In this document: piece after piece, positions 47,905 through 60,261 of the stretch | Numbering within the stretch: position 1 is the stretch's first letter | Layout: every line of letters starts with the position of its first letter | Assembly (NCBI GenBank): GCA_900660155.1 | Contig: CABFPE010000118.1 | Span: 473,818-537,817 of the forward strand | Reading direction: 5' to 3' | From: Hofstenia miamia | Taxonomy: Eukaryota; Xenacoelomorpha; Acoela; Hofsteniidae | DNA: 64,000 bases | Position numbers and translations under genes: made by a program | Notes under the pieces: model-generated | Seen by the model: only the letters and a program-made list of their open reading frames with translations | Told to the model about the DNA's origin: nothing | Database searches by the model: none

Positions 47905-50900
47905 TACGTTGAATTCATTTTGCAAACTTAAACAATCCATACTTTAATGATCAAAATTATAAATAATGAATTAATATTTTATTCCTTTGTTGTTTTTAGG
48001 TTACCAATATGTAGGTACCATATTTCAAATCCTGTCAACAATTGATGACGTTGACGCTCACAAAACATCTGGTTACTGAGTAATAAATCAAGATCTACGT
48101 GAAGTGTAGACAATATTTTTTTTACGTTTGATTCCTTCACAATGACTTATTAAACTTGTTCTTTTGAACAGCATAATTAGGTAATGTAACCATAAAAGCT
48201 TTAGATGTTAATAAATTATTTTTTCAGATCGAATATGAATAGTTGTTTTTCTAATCATCAAAGACAAATTCAAGTTTCAGAAAGTATGACGTTTCTGAAC
48301 AAACAAGTTGAGTATGAATTCTGGACCTCATGAGATTTGTTTTGAAATATATTTGAAATGTGTAAGCAAAAGAATTCTTCTTTAATGTCATTGATTCTAT
48401 AAACTGATGATTGCACTTTAGCAGGTTCGATGTGATTCTCAAATAAAATACGATTTACTTGGACATATTCAAAGGAGAATCTTTAATGTGACTGGCAATG
48501 TTACGTTTGGTCTTTTCTACATTTGATAAAGGTTTTAGATTGCTCTTTGTGAGATTCAAACACATTTTCACCTGAAATTTAAATTCAAATTTGAGCTTCC
48601 AAAAGAGTTGGATTGCATTAAAGCAAGAAAAAAAGATAATGCTTCGTAAATGGGAAAGTTATAGTACTTAGGTTTTTAAAAATCATTGCACCTTGTATGG
48701 TTGTAGTTAGAATAGAAAGTTTATCACTTTCAATCAAAAGTTACATAAAATTGATCAGAATCTAAAAAGAATTTATGTAAACGCAAATTCTGGAAAAATT
48801 ATTGTAATGGTTTTGTTAAATAACCAATTTTGTCATCGAATATTGTTGATAGACTAGGTTCTTACGCTTAGCATTCCAACAAAAGTCTATTCCCAGGATA
48901 AACTACAAAAATTTGTTCAGACTTACATTTACATGTAATGAAAGTCATAGCAGTTTTAAGAAAGAGCTCTGCATCACGTGTTTTGACAGCCGGGAAATAT
49001 TTTGCATAACACTCTTGGAACGGCACGGCTGTCCTGAAAATCAATTCTCGATTTCTTTTTTGTTTCTTACTACGTCTATATCTAACACTTATATAAGTTA
49101 TAATATTTGAAACGCCCTACTCTCTGCAGTAACCCCTTTAATTCTATTTTAAATCAAGAAAATAATTTCTGTAATATCACTAGTAATATTGAGAAATCGG
49201 TGTTTTTCGGAAACACATTACATGACATTTCTTCAAACAAGAATTATACTTTAGATTTTTACCATAATTGGAAATGTAATGTAATTTCCTTCTAAATTAT
49301 GCCATTAATTTCTAAATTATTCCTTTAATAATGCCGCTATCTTGTTTTCATGAATTGATTTTTTAAATAATTATGACAATGCTAAAAGATAAAAATAGTA
49401 CTCTTGTATACGTTGAATGCTCTATATATATATATACCAGTTAATATATTGTGCATGCCACCTAACGTGGTAATCAGTGATTACTACTTAACACTATAAC
49501 TCCGAACCAGTCATTTGTGACTGATTTTGATGCAATTTTTAAACAACCACTTTCCCACATGTAAATTTTTTTACAAGTTTTCACCTATATTCACTATTTC
49601 TGCTGTAAAGTACGAGTTGATGACCTTTTCGGAAAACAGTAGGATTAGATATGAAAAATCATTAATACTCCTTAAAATTCGAAAACCGCCCAGTAAAATG
49701 AAACTTACAAAAATTGCAAATATTTCAAGTATTGTGCAAAAACTTTGCAAAACTTGCAAAATATTTTCAAATACTTTTAAGTTCTGTAAGTATTTTTTTT
49801 TAAATTTTGATCGGTACCTAATAAAGAATAAAACGTTTTTAAGGAGTCTTACATTGATATAAAACTTTATAAGACGTTTTAATATACACATTATAAGTTT
49901 TCTAAACATATTTGTAATACAATTCTACTCAATTGCTGAATGCCATCTAGTGTCAATCGATAATATTGTAAGGCATTTACTAAACGTTTGTTAAACGATT
50001 TTAAACCATTTCTAAATGTCTTCTAAGCCGTATCTAAATTTTTAAGAAGCACATTTTGAAGATTTTCTAAACTTCTAAATGTTTAAATTTTTTTAATTAA
50101 TGTTTAAGAATGTTTTTTAATATTCTATGTATTTCATATTTGTGTGGATATCCAAGTAAATGACACTTGTATAACTTGTAAAACATAAAGATACGTACAA
50201 GTGTTGTTCAAAGCTTTGAAAACATGCAAGTGCTGGAAGATGTGAAATCTTTTGTTTTGAAAGTCATGTAATTAAATTTTTTAAAACAGACTGTTACATT
50301 ACCTCTAATTATGTGATGCTTGTAATGTTTAAAATGCCAAATCTCCATGATGAGCTTTTTTTAATGTTCTAACCTATACTTAGTCGTATTTTCTTGAATA
50401 AATTTCAATAAAATCATTGATAAATTATTTAATTTCAGAATCATAAAGTTTTTATTGCCTTCCAAAATAGTTATTTATAATAAAAAATATAGTTAACTGG
50501 AAGTTTGATTTGCATATCATACATATATTCGTGTTCGATCACATCATAGACATTATTCTTATATTTATACGCACAACATCATCTTCAAAACAAATAGCAA
50601 AAAAAACGATTACATGTTCTAAAACTGCGTTTCCCGCGTCAGTCATAGCTAGACATCAAGTACACTTACAGTCGGCAATGGAATCTTAACACAGTGGATT
50701 ACTGGAAAATTTATTTACCCCGTATTGAAATTGATAACGCAAAATAGTTTGGACATTGTTATTTGATGAAAGAAAAATGTGTTTTTGTCAAATTTATAAA
50801 GAAGCACAGTTACGGCGAAACTCAACATTTGTTCAACTGGCGGTCTCAAAGATCAAAATGAATCTGCAGCAGGTTAGTGATTTCTATGAGTTTAAACAGT

Positions 50901-53584
50901 ATTGGCATGCTTATACATGTTTTTGCAAGGTTTTTCTAAATGTTATTTTCCAAATTCTTATAGGGTTGTTCGATTGCCAAATTACAAGAGCCAATGATCA
51001 ATATAAAATTAATGTTCCACCTTAATTATTAATTACCAATAAATTATCTTAACGGATATATATATAGCTAAAAACACTTTTTTATAATTTTTTTTCAAGG
51101 AAATCTTGAAAATAAAAAGAAACATCTTGTCTTCACCGGGGAATACATTACAACAATCGCCAGTTTTGCCTTAAGGTTTTAACCTTAGGCATTGGTTGAG
51201 AAACGTGTCAACCTAACCTGAGGTTGGGTTGTTCTGCGGGTTACTCTTAGATGTGTTGGGCCAGGCCGTGTGTCATTTTATAATTGTTAGGATGGAAGAA
51301 AATATCATTTTTGTGGAAAATTTGAAAAATAATTTTTGGAATTTCTACTATCATAAATGACTTTCTACCGATTTGTTTAAGTGTATTAAAAGAAACATGT
51401 ATGTTGATAATTTGATAAATCAGTGCTTGGTAGTATATGCAATTTATCAAAATTTTTGTACCTTGCAGCGGTTTTAGATAAAAGCAAGACTACATTGTTT
51501 TCAAAGTATAAAATGTTTTAGACATCTAAAATTGTTTTGTCCAAATTTACTGCTTGTTAACCGTAGTTCTAATACATTTATTACTGAAAAACAACCTCAT
51601 TTCTCAATTAATATCGACCACTTGTAGATGAAAAAAAATATTTTGACATATATTAAATAGACTACGTAATGATGCCAGAAAAACTTGTTTTGTTGCATGA
51701 AGACTTCCATATTATGGAAAAATATGGCTTTTTCCTCGAAAATTTTATTTTTAAATCAAGTCTTATCCTGTAAACAAGTTAAATTTTACCGGATTCCAGC
51801 ACATATCTACCTGCAACAGTAACAAGACAGTATCAATTTGTATAAAATGTAAACAGCCAGGCAGGGTCTTAGTATCACATATGCGAACTGCTATGTAGTG
51901 ATTTGAACATGATTTTTCGTTTGTTTCACAACTAAAAAAATACTTGAAAGATATATAAAATAGTCAGAAAAATGCATTCCACAATGCAATGCAAAATTTT
52001 ATTAGAACTTGAGTCAATTAACACATTTGGTCCTTCTAGGTATAAGTGAAAAGGAAAATTTTCTAGAGTAGTTCTTGTAAGTAGTTAAGTTTCACATGAA
52101 TGATGCACATGCAAAAATATTAAAGTAAGAAAATTTCAGAAAATTCTATTGTAAATTAATTGTATGCCAGTAATGAACATTTTCTAAATGGGTCAATTCA
52201 CTCATTACTATACTAGTTTTTAGTTAGATTTCATATCATTGTAATGGAAATTTTACGAATGGTCAATGTCAATATTTCTGAAGCTTCTGAGTGCATTCAC
52301 GTAATTGTGAATGTTTTAGCTAATAGTTAGTGTTTGTGTAGTTCAATAACAAATTATCGTATTTTCAAAAATTGGCATTATTCACATAACGCCAAAAATG
52401 AGTATGTGTGTAGTTCGAAGCCTATGATTAAAATATTCAAGGGTTATAGTGCAAGTCATGCATTAATTCTGTTTGAGATTAATTACAACTCAATATTTTT
52501 TAAGCCATAAATAAGGCGGTCTTTTTTCAATATTTCAATTTAAGCTTTGCTTTTATAAGATATAATATACTTAGAACTTAAAAATTATTGAAAATACCCG
52601 ACGTGCTCACTAAATCGAATCATCAAATAAATTTATTCATTTGTATATTAATAATTCATATCTTAGAATCCCAAAGATTACTAGGCATGGGAACCGGCAC
52701 GTCTTGCTATTAGCTGTCTTCAGATGATCGCCTGCATAAATGAGGTTCTGGTAAGTTTTAGATTTTCATTATATATTTAGGTATTAGACACTCTTCAAAA
52801 GAATGAAAACTCAATAATAAGACAAGACATTTGCTTATTTTCGATTTTGTAAATGATATTTGAATGTTTTGCTCCGAATTTTATTGAATAGTAATATAAA
52901 TATAACTTGCAAATCTTGCAGATACTTCTATAACTTTCAAAATTTTGCACAAATACTTTAAAAGTTTTTGTGTAATACTTGCAAATGTAGCGCAAGTATA
53001 CCACAAAAACTTGCAATTCTTGCAGATAATTTGTAAAACATGCAAAAATTTTTATACTTTGCAAGTTTTTGCAAGTTTCAGTTTGTGAGCAGGGTTAAAT
53101 ATTTCACGCATGCGTTTGTGTAGTTAAATTTATGTAGTAATATACTTTATATTGAACATGTATATGACAGTTTTGATTGTTTTAGTTAAAAATTAATGGC
53201 AAGAGAAGCAGCAAAGCGGGCAATAATATTTGTACAAAGGGCCAAGCTGTTGTGTGTGGGTAGCATAGCAAAAGTGAAAAACGCATTGTTGTGATTTGTA
53301 ATGAATGTCAATGAATGCTTATTAAATATGAATCTGAATTCTAATATAAATCTCACGGTAATAAATGCTAGTTGTATTAAATTTTGGAGTGCTAGTGTTA
53401 AACAATTTTTTAATTTAAGCTTTAAGTTTAATGATGAATTTTTTAATCAACAGTAAATCATTTTAATTTTAATGGTCATTTTTTGGCAAGCAATGTTAGA
53501 ATTTTGCACTTATTGCATTTAGAGATACACAGCAACAATCATAATTCAAATCTTAAAGCACATATATCACTTATTTTAAGATTG
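47905..53584. other. Long AT-rich stretch without recognised genes
   Basis: Short ORFs only. Two zones rich in CTTGCAAA/GCAAGT words (49725-49795 and 52905-53085) could be remnants of one repeat family. Two adjacent imperfect hairpins lie at 51168-51232. Small (TA)n at 49422-49437. Nothing else supported. Confidence 0.45.
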
Positions 53585-55712
53585 TGCCTCTAACTTCTCT
53601 GAACTTGTCTCCATGTTTCTGATCCGCCTGCTGCCTTCCCGGTAATCCAACTTTTGTGATATTGACTTCAGTGCCTATGATATTTCTCTCATGCTTAAAT
53701 CTTGCAAGTTGTCTGGTCCTTGCTATTCTGACGGTGTCCCTTCATTTGTAATTCATGATGTAATTCATGAAACTTCCTCCACGCTTTCTATCAATTTAAA
53801 ACATCTTTACTCCTTCATTTGCTCCTCTAAGCGCTACCCCGCCTGTTGGAAGATTTCTTCGATTTCTCCGCTGTTAAAATATAATCAGCTTCCCTCCTTG
53901 CATGTCACGTCCTACCGCCCAATAGCTATTCTATCTCGACTGTCTATCATTCTTGAACGCCTTGTTTTTCGTTTTGATTCTCAAAAATTCGTCACCTCAT
54001 CTCTTCTTCTTAGCATGACAACCTTCCTGGTTGGTCTACGATTACTAACTTACACTGATCGAAAACTGCCACTCTGATTGTAATTATCCTGGTTGTATTA
54101 TCTTTCTTGACATCTCGAAAGCGCTTGATCGCCTCCCTCATTCCATTCTGCTTGACAAGTTACGTTTATTTGGTTTTGATGTGGATTTCATCGAACTGTT
54201 CCAGTCTTATCTGACCAATCGCCACCAATGTGTCAAAATCAACTCGTATATCGCTTCTCCTGTCACCGTTACTAGTGGTGCCCCTCAAGGCTCAGTGTTT
54301 ACTGTTATTTTCTTCCTTGTTGCCATTAACGACCTCCCTCATTCTGTTCTCAACTCGTCTTGCCTGTTGTATGTCGACGGCACTGCGATTTTTGATTTTG
54401 ACTGGTCTTTTGCTTCTAATATTTCTTCTGATCTTGAGCATTTGTCTACTTGGTCCTCTGTCAACCATCTTGATTTTAGCGCTACCAAAACATGTGGTAT
54501 TTCCTTTTCTGTTGTTCCCCTTTCTGATTTGCTCCTCATCACACTCATCGTGGAGTTCAACTTGCTGCAAACTTAAATTGGATTGGACATGTGTCTTTGC
54601 GTCATGCAAAGCTAATTCCTCACTGTTTGCCCTCTTCCGCAATGTTCCCTTTAATTCCAAGTCTGCAGTGAAAGTCTTTTTGTTCAAGTCCATTCCTCGC
54701 ACCATTCTTCTCTATGCGTCTCCCTGTTGGTGGCCTTCCCGTTCCTTGTTCCACTCTATGGAACGTTTCCAGAAGCGTGCCTTCAAATGGATCTCTNCCT
54801 GTTGTATGTCGACGGCACTGCGATTTTTGATTTTGACTGGTCTTTTGCTTCTAATATTTCTTCTGATCTTGAGCATTTGTCTACTTGGTCCTCTGTCAAC
54901 CATCTTGATTTTAGCGCTACCAAAACATGTGGTATTTCCTTTTCTGTTGTTCCCCTTTCTGATTTGCTCCTCATCACACTCATCGTGGAGTTCAACTTGC
55001 TGCAAACTTAAATTGGATTGGACATGTGTCTTTGCGTCATGCAAAGCTAATTCCTCACTGTTTGCCCTCTTCCGCAATGTTCCCTTTAATTCCAAGTCTG
55101 CAGTGAAAGTCTTTTTGTTCAAGTCCATTCCTCGCACCATTCTTCTCTATGCGTCTCCCTGTTGGTGGCCTTCCCGTTCCTTGTTCCACTCTATGGAACG
55201 TTTCCAGAAGCGTGCCTTCAAATGGATCTCTCCCTTGCCATACAAAGGCGCCCTTCTTAAATTCTCCACTCCCCGCTGTCACTCTACTTCCATGCCTGTG
55301 ATCTCCTCCTGTTCAATCGACTGCTCACTCGCAAATTGGATCTTGATCCTTTTGATTTCATTAAGTGCTCTAATTCCCGCTCCACTCGCTCTGATGATGT
55401 TGTCACTTTCTCCATTCATCGTACCAAGAAACATCGCACCCCTCACTCGTTTTTCAATCGTGTTTGTACTGCTGCTAATTACATCTTAACTCTCAACCCT
55501 CCAACAGCGATTGATTTCTTTTCCCCGCCACCGAGCTTCAAGAAATTTTTGATGTCTTTCCTCTTTGCTGAGCCCTTCTTCAACTTCGCCTACTCTTCCA
55601 TTTGCTCCTGTTTCATCTGTGATTGTCCTCGCTGCCGTAAAATTTGACTTATTTTTTTTTGGTTGTGTATTCCTTCAGCGACTAAATAAAGTCATTCATT
55701 ATTATTATTATT
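53585..55712 (+). pseudogene. LINE (CR1/Jockey-type) with broken reverse transcriptase
   Basis: Plus-strand RT blocks occur in order, split between frames: CDIDFSAYDISLMLKSCKLSG and SDGVPSFV (block 1), CWKISSISPLLK and SYRPIAILSRLSIILERLVF (block 2), CIIFLDISKALDRLPHSIL (block 3), SGAPQGSVF (block 4) and LLYVDGTAIF (YADD replaced by YVDG, a lost catalytic Asp). Later come ILLYASPCWWPSRSLF and MERFQKRAFKWI, and a C-terminal C-rich tail ends at 55647. AATAAA at 55684 and a terminal (ATT)n at 55698-55712 form the 3' end. The 5' endonuclease part is missing, and 434 bp are falsely duplicated around N 54797. Cytosine-rich coding contrasts with the flanks. Confidence 0.85.
54363..55231. other. False tandem duplication across a single N
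   Basis: 54363-54796 is repeated without visible change as 54798-55231 (offset 435), separated by one N at 54797. A LINE copy would not carry an exact 434-bp duplication broken by an N; overlapping contig ends joined without merging explain it. The long ORF spanning the N is therefore artificial. Confidence 0.9.
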
Positions 55713-56298
55713 TAACATTGAATGAGAAGTATGAATAAAAAACTGCAAGGAAGTGTACATTCTTCCTGTATAATTCCAGGGCATCTGACTTTAGGTCTAT
55801 GGACAAAGATACGAAATTACTCTAAACTTAGCCTCAAAATTATAAACATTTTACAAAAATTTAACTTCCATTGACAACTTATAAGATAACGGACATGTGC
55901 CACATTTCCTTAAAAATTCATAGGGTTGCTTACATTGGATCTAAGAAAAAACTCAAATGTATTTTATGCATGTAAACATTTTCAATTCATAACATATTTA
56001 CATTTTCGTTAAAATATTATTGCAAAAATGCATATGCGCCAAACAATTAAAAAAGTTTCTGTAATACCATAGTCCTTTTATTCTAACAATTCCTTGTAAA
56101 CAAGTAAAATATATTCAGCTCAAATTAACTAGCTATGCTTGAAATCAAAGCAAGAATACCATGCATGCAAATTAGAATTACAAAAATCATTTAAGAATAA
56201 TTTAAAAAAGGTTTTCCTAAAGCCAATTTTTTCTTAACGCTAAATTTATATTCCCACATATATTTTCTTCAAATTCATTCAACATGTTTTATATAATG
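55713..56298. other. Spacer between two LINE 3' ends
   Basis: AT-rich, about 590 bp, with no recognised feature. It separates the 3' tails of the plus-strand and minus-strand LINEs. Confidence 0.6.
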
Positions 56299-58741
56299 AA
56301 TAAATAAATCAATAAATAAATTTATATTCTTATAAAGCGCATAACTTTTTTAGAAAAACTCAAATGCGCTATTTAAATTGTTAAACAATAATCAAATTAA
56401 ATTGCTCTCTAAATAAATAATGCTTTAATGTCTTCTTGAATACTTCAATGTTAGTGATGGTTCTAATTTCCTTAGGCAACATATTGAAGAAGAATGGACC
56501 GCAGATGGAGAATGCATGCTCTGTCAATACTTTCTTTGTTCTAGGTATGATTAGGAAATTGTCTGTAGATGATCGTGTCATGGATATTCGATATCTCTAA
56601 AAGTTCACTGAGGTAGGATGGTCCCATGCCATTTAGGCACTTCCAAACTATTAGACATATTTTATATCTAATTCTAAATTTAACTTTCAACCAGTGATAG
56701 AGTGCCGGTGTAATAGCTTCACGGTAACCCAAATTAAATATTAAGCGAGCACACCGATTTTGAATAATTTGCAGCTTGTCACTTTGATACTCTGGGATTC
56801 CATAAAGCAACTATTGAAAGAATCGATTCTAGATAAGACTAATACTTGAAGAATATTCTTCACATTCGATATACAGAGATGCTTACGAATTTTAGTAACA
56901 TTTCTAAGAACATAATTTGACGAGACGATCATTGAGGCTAAAAAGTTCGTTGAATCAATACTATCATGCTTCTTTAATCCAAAACACAAAAATTTTGTAT
57001 TATCATCAGTAAATAACTGAAATGCAGAATTCATTTTAAGAGATAATTATGATTTGATTTTTTTGATTGATTGGAGTGCTAAGTTCAGATCCTCCCGTTC
57101 AAACCAAATACACATCTGGGTGTCATCTGTAAACATGTGGTGGCATATCCCATTCTCAGAAGGAAAAAACTAATAAAAGAAATATAGATCATAACTAATA
57201 TAGGGCTAAGAGCTGAGCCATGCGGAGGTACCCCGCATGAAATAGGTTCTATATTAGACTCTTCATTTCCAACTTGAACATATTGTCTCCGTTTGTATAA
57301 GTATGATTTAAACCAGTTAAATACTGAACCATTGATTCCAATTTTTTGGAGTATACGTAATAATAGTACTTGGCTAATAGTGTCAAAAGCCGCTGTCTTG
57401 TCTAATAAAGACAAAATGATACAGTCACCACGGTCAAGTGTGAGGATGATGTCGTCTTTGACCAGAAGAAAAGCAGAATCCACAGATCGGTTAGCCTTAT
57501 AGCGAGATTGGTATTTTGGAAACAGTCTATTTGATTCCAAACATGGAATGAATTGTTTCGCTGCAGATTTTTAGAGTGCTGACTGACGTCCAAGGTATTT
57601 TGTTCAATGTAGGTCGAATTAGTGATGTCTTCAAGCAATCAGGGAAGGTAGTTAACGATAGATTAACCAAATGAGTTAAATAAGGGAGTATTCCATTAAG
57701 AACTTCATCATGTTTCAATATATTTGTCAAAATAGGGTCAAGTTCACATGTCGTATTACACATAAACATAATAGTTTCTCCTACCTCTAATGTAGATAGC
57801 GTTTTAAGCTGAGACATGGTTACAGTTGATACAGGATGTGATCTTATTGCATCATCCACTATCCCAGAAGAGCTCTATCGAAACCTGAGATATATATTTG
57901 TTATCTTTCCTAAGAAATAAGCCTGGAAAGAATTTGCATTAGGCATTTGGCTTACATATCTCAGTCTTCTTGGTAGAGAGCTCAGATACCTACTTAAACA
58001 ATTTCTTTGAATCATTTGATGGCTCTAAAAATCTCCTTGAGTAGTAATTTAATTGTTTCTTTTTACATAATTGCACTACTTTATTTCGAAGCTCTTTGAA
58101 AGATGCTAGTGAATCCGGAGTTTTGCTGCTCATATGAAAACGTTCTGCCCTTCTCTGTTGTGCACGCAGTTGTTTAACTTCCTCATCAAACCACTTAGGT
58201 TTACTTACCTTTACATTAAGAGTTTTAATTGGAATATGTCTGCAAAATATCACTAAGAGTAGAATTATAGTTCATTGCCATATTACATGATGAAAAATTG
58301 TGGTTAAGTAAGTTGTTTAGCCGTGTACTTATATCATTAGAAAAATAAGACAAATTTAACTGAGACCATTTTCTTCTTCGAATGATAGCCTCTATTCCAC
58401 TTTGTTTTACTAGAGAAAGTTCAAAGAAGACCGCCATATGATCAGGAAAGTCGTACGAGTTATCTACAAAAACGTTCTTAATAATGTTGTCTTCATCTTT
58501 GGTGATGAATAGGTCTATAATGTTTCCTCCAATCTGTGTAGCAGACTTTACATGTTGTGTCAATAAAGGATAGTCCAGAAACTCAATAAATTTACTCGGT
58601 AATTGATTCTCTGGAATATTCTTATACACATTAAGATCCCCTAATATGAGTATAGAATCATTTAAAAGAAATTTTTCATCAAGGTAATTCTCAAATTCTT
58701 CAATAAATCCCGTTGTACTCGGCGGGCGACAAATTAGGAAG

Positions 58742-58776
<35 letters not shown>

Positions 58777-58784
58777 NTAGTATC
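56299..58784 (-). pseudogene. LINE (L2/CR1-like), nearly complete from endonuclease to 3' tail
   Basis: On the minus strand, from high to low coordinates: an endonuclease piece with LILGDLNVYKNIPENQLP and GGNIIDLFIT and a DHMAVFFELS SDH-like box (58790-58400). Next is a linker with KPKWFDEEVKQLRAQQRRAE (58190-58000). The RT has LSLLDKTAAFDTI, WFKSYLYKRRQYV, SCGVPPHGSALSPIL and FTDDTQMCIW (a FADD-type box with both Asp kept), 57540-57060. The C-terminus has SRIDSFNSCF, YGIPEYQSDKLQIIQNR and SMTRSSTDNF, ending FREQFNLIIV-stop at 56381. A 3' tail of TTTA/TTGA repeats lies at 56299-56321. Several frameshifts separate these parts. The 5' end is lost at a (TA)n tract and an N. Confidence 0.88.
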
Positions 58785-58785
58785 C
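58747..58785. repeat. (TA)n microsatellite ending in a single N
   Basis: About 38 bp of TA followed by one N at 58785. It interrupts the 5' end of the minus-strand LINE and marks an uncertain contig join. Confidence 0.9.
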
Positions 58786-59852
58786 TGAGGACGCATATAC
58801 ACATCAACGCTAGGTGCATAGTTTAACATTTTCACGATTTTAAGAATTTTACAACACTAAGAATATTTTTTGATGTGTATATTTTTTTGTGTAAGAAAAT
58901 TGAAAATTTATGAAATTTTGCAAACACAAATTTTTTATATGTCAACTATAATGTCTGTTAAGGAAACACCATTTCAAAGATTTATATCAAAAAGAACTTC
59001 AAATTGCTCAAAGTACTGCGCTAAAAGCAGTTATAGAATTTTGATATTGTTTTTCATTAATTCTGAAAATCTATTTTTCTTTCTTCAGTGTATATATATT
59101 TGAGTTATTCATTATAATCACGTTGAAGGTAGGGTGTACTTACTGAATTTGTGCATGATTTCCCTGCGTTGCTGTTTGCGAAAACATACAAATTTCAAGA
59201 CATGATTTTAATTTCAAAAAATTTAAGCAAATTTTACAACTAATTGACTGAATTGGAATTTGAGTTGCATATACTAAGCTAATTTACTTTAAGCAAATAT
59301 AAATTTGTTTTATTTTGAAAATTTCAACGGAACTTTTTAATAGAGATAACCTTGTTACAAAATAGTGTTTATTAATAATATTAAAATTGAGTCATTAAAC
59401 ATAAAATAGATTATGTTGCTAACGTAAAATATTTCGTTGTTGTCAAGGTCTGTCCTCGGTTTCCCTGCACTTTATCTAAAATTAATTCTTCAAGTAATGA
59501 ATTTTTAAACAAGTACAAGATAGAATTGAGTGCTTTCTCAGTATGAACTGCCCCGCAATATTTACTGAAACTTGAAAATTAGATCACAACTAAAATTGCA
59601 AATAAATTTTTTATGAATCATCATTGAATAAAATTCAATCGTTTGGGTTCATTGCTTGCACTCCAAAGTCTACTTTTTGCAATTTATTTCTGATTATAAA
59701 AAGATGGAAGTGGTTTTGTTGTACTTTATCAATGTTTATTTTGGAGTTGCACATTTTAGGCAGCCAGTCTAATCGCAAACATATGAGGCCAAACCAAATC
59801 CCAAATATATTATATTTATACAATACTTTCATACAATAATATATACAGGAGC
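58786..59852. other. AT-rich stretch
   Basis: The first 40 bp could still belong to the LINE 5' region on the minus strand (a frame reading YAPSVDVYMRPQDT), but this is unsupported. The rest shows no gene or repeat. Confidence 0.4.
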
Positions 59853-60261
59853 CAGAGATGGACATGGGCGAAAATTTAGGTCCAAGCATGGGCCAAGAAA
59901 TGATAGACTTAGCCAGAATCTGGCCTGGCAAATTCATGTTAATGCCAACTAAGCCAATTGGAGGCCTACTTTGAATATTAATTGTCAAAAACTTTTATTA
60001 ATTTGTCATTTTGGCGCTCTAACATTTGCTATAATAGATGCTTCTAATAAAACAAAAAAACTGAACTTAAACATTCCAAACAGAACATTATAAAAGTATA
60101 TGATACTAATGTAAAGTTTCCAAAATGTAAATTTTATTTTTCAATTTTATAATTATAACTTATATAAAATTCAATGTACTGTTACGGAGTAGTCAGATAT
60201 TTTTAAATTCGGTTCATCTTTTCCATTTCTCTTGACCAAACCCATCCCATGTTAATCTCTG
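59853..60261. mobile_element. hAT-like MITE
   Basis: Left end CAGAGATGGACATGGGCGAA and complement of the right end CAGAGATTAACATGGGATGG form imperfect TIRs. Flanking octamers ACAGGAGC and ACTCTAGC match at 5 of 8. CAGAGAT start and subterminal CATGGGC repeats are similar in style to the MITE at 12180-12724, but internal sequence differs. No transposase. Confidence 0.65.

Noticed and set aside
49725-53085. GCAAGT-rich zones as one satellite family
   Set aside because: Shared words are short and the zones could be compositional; no common unit defined.
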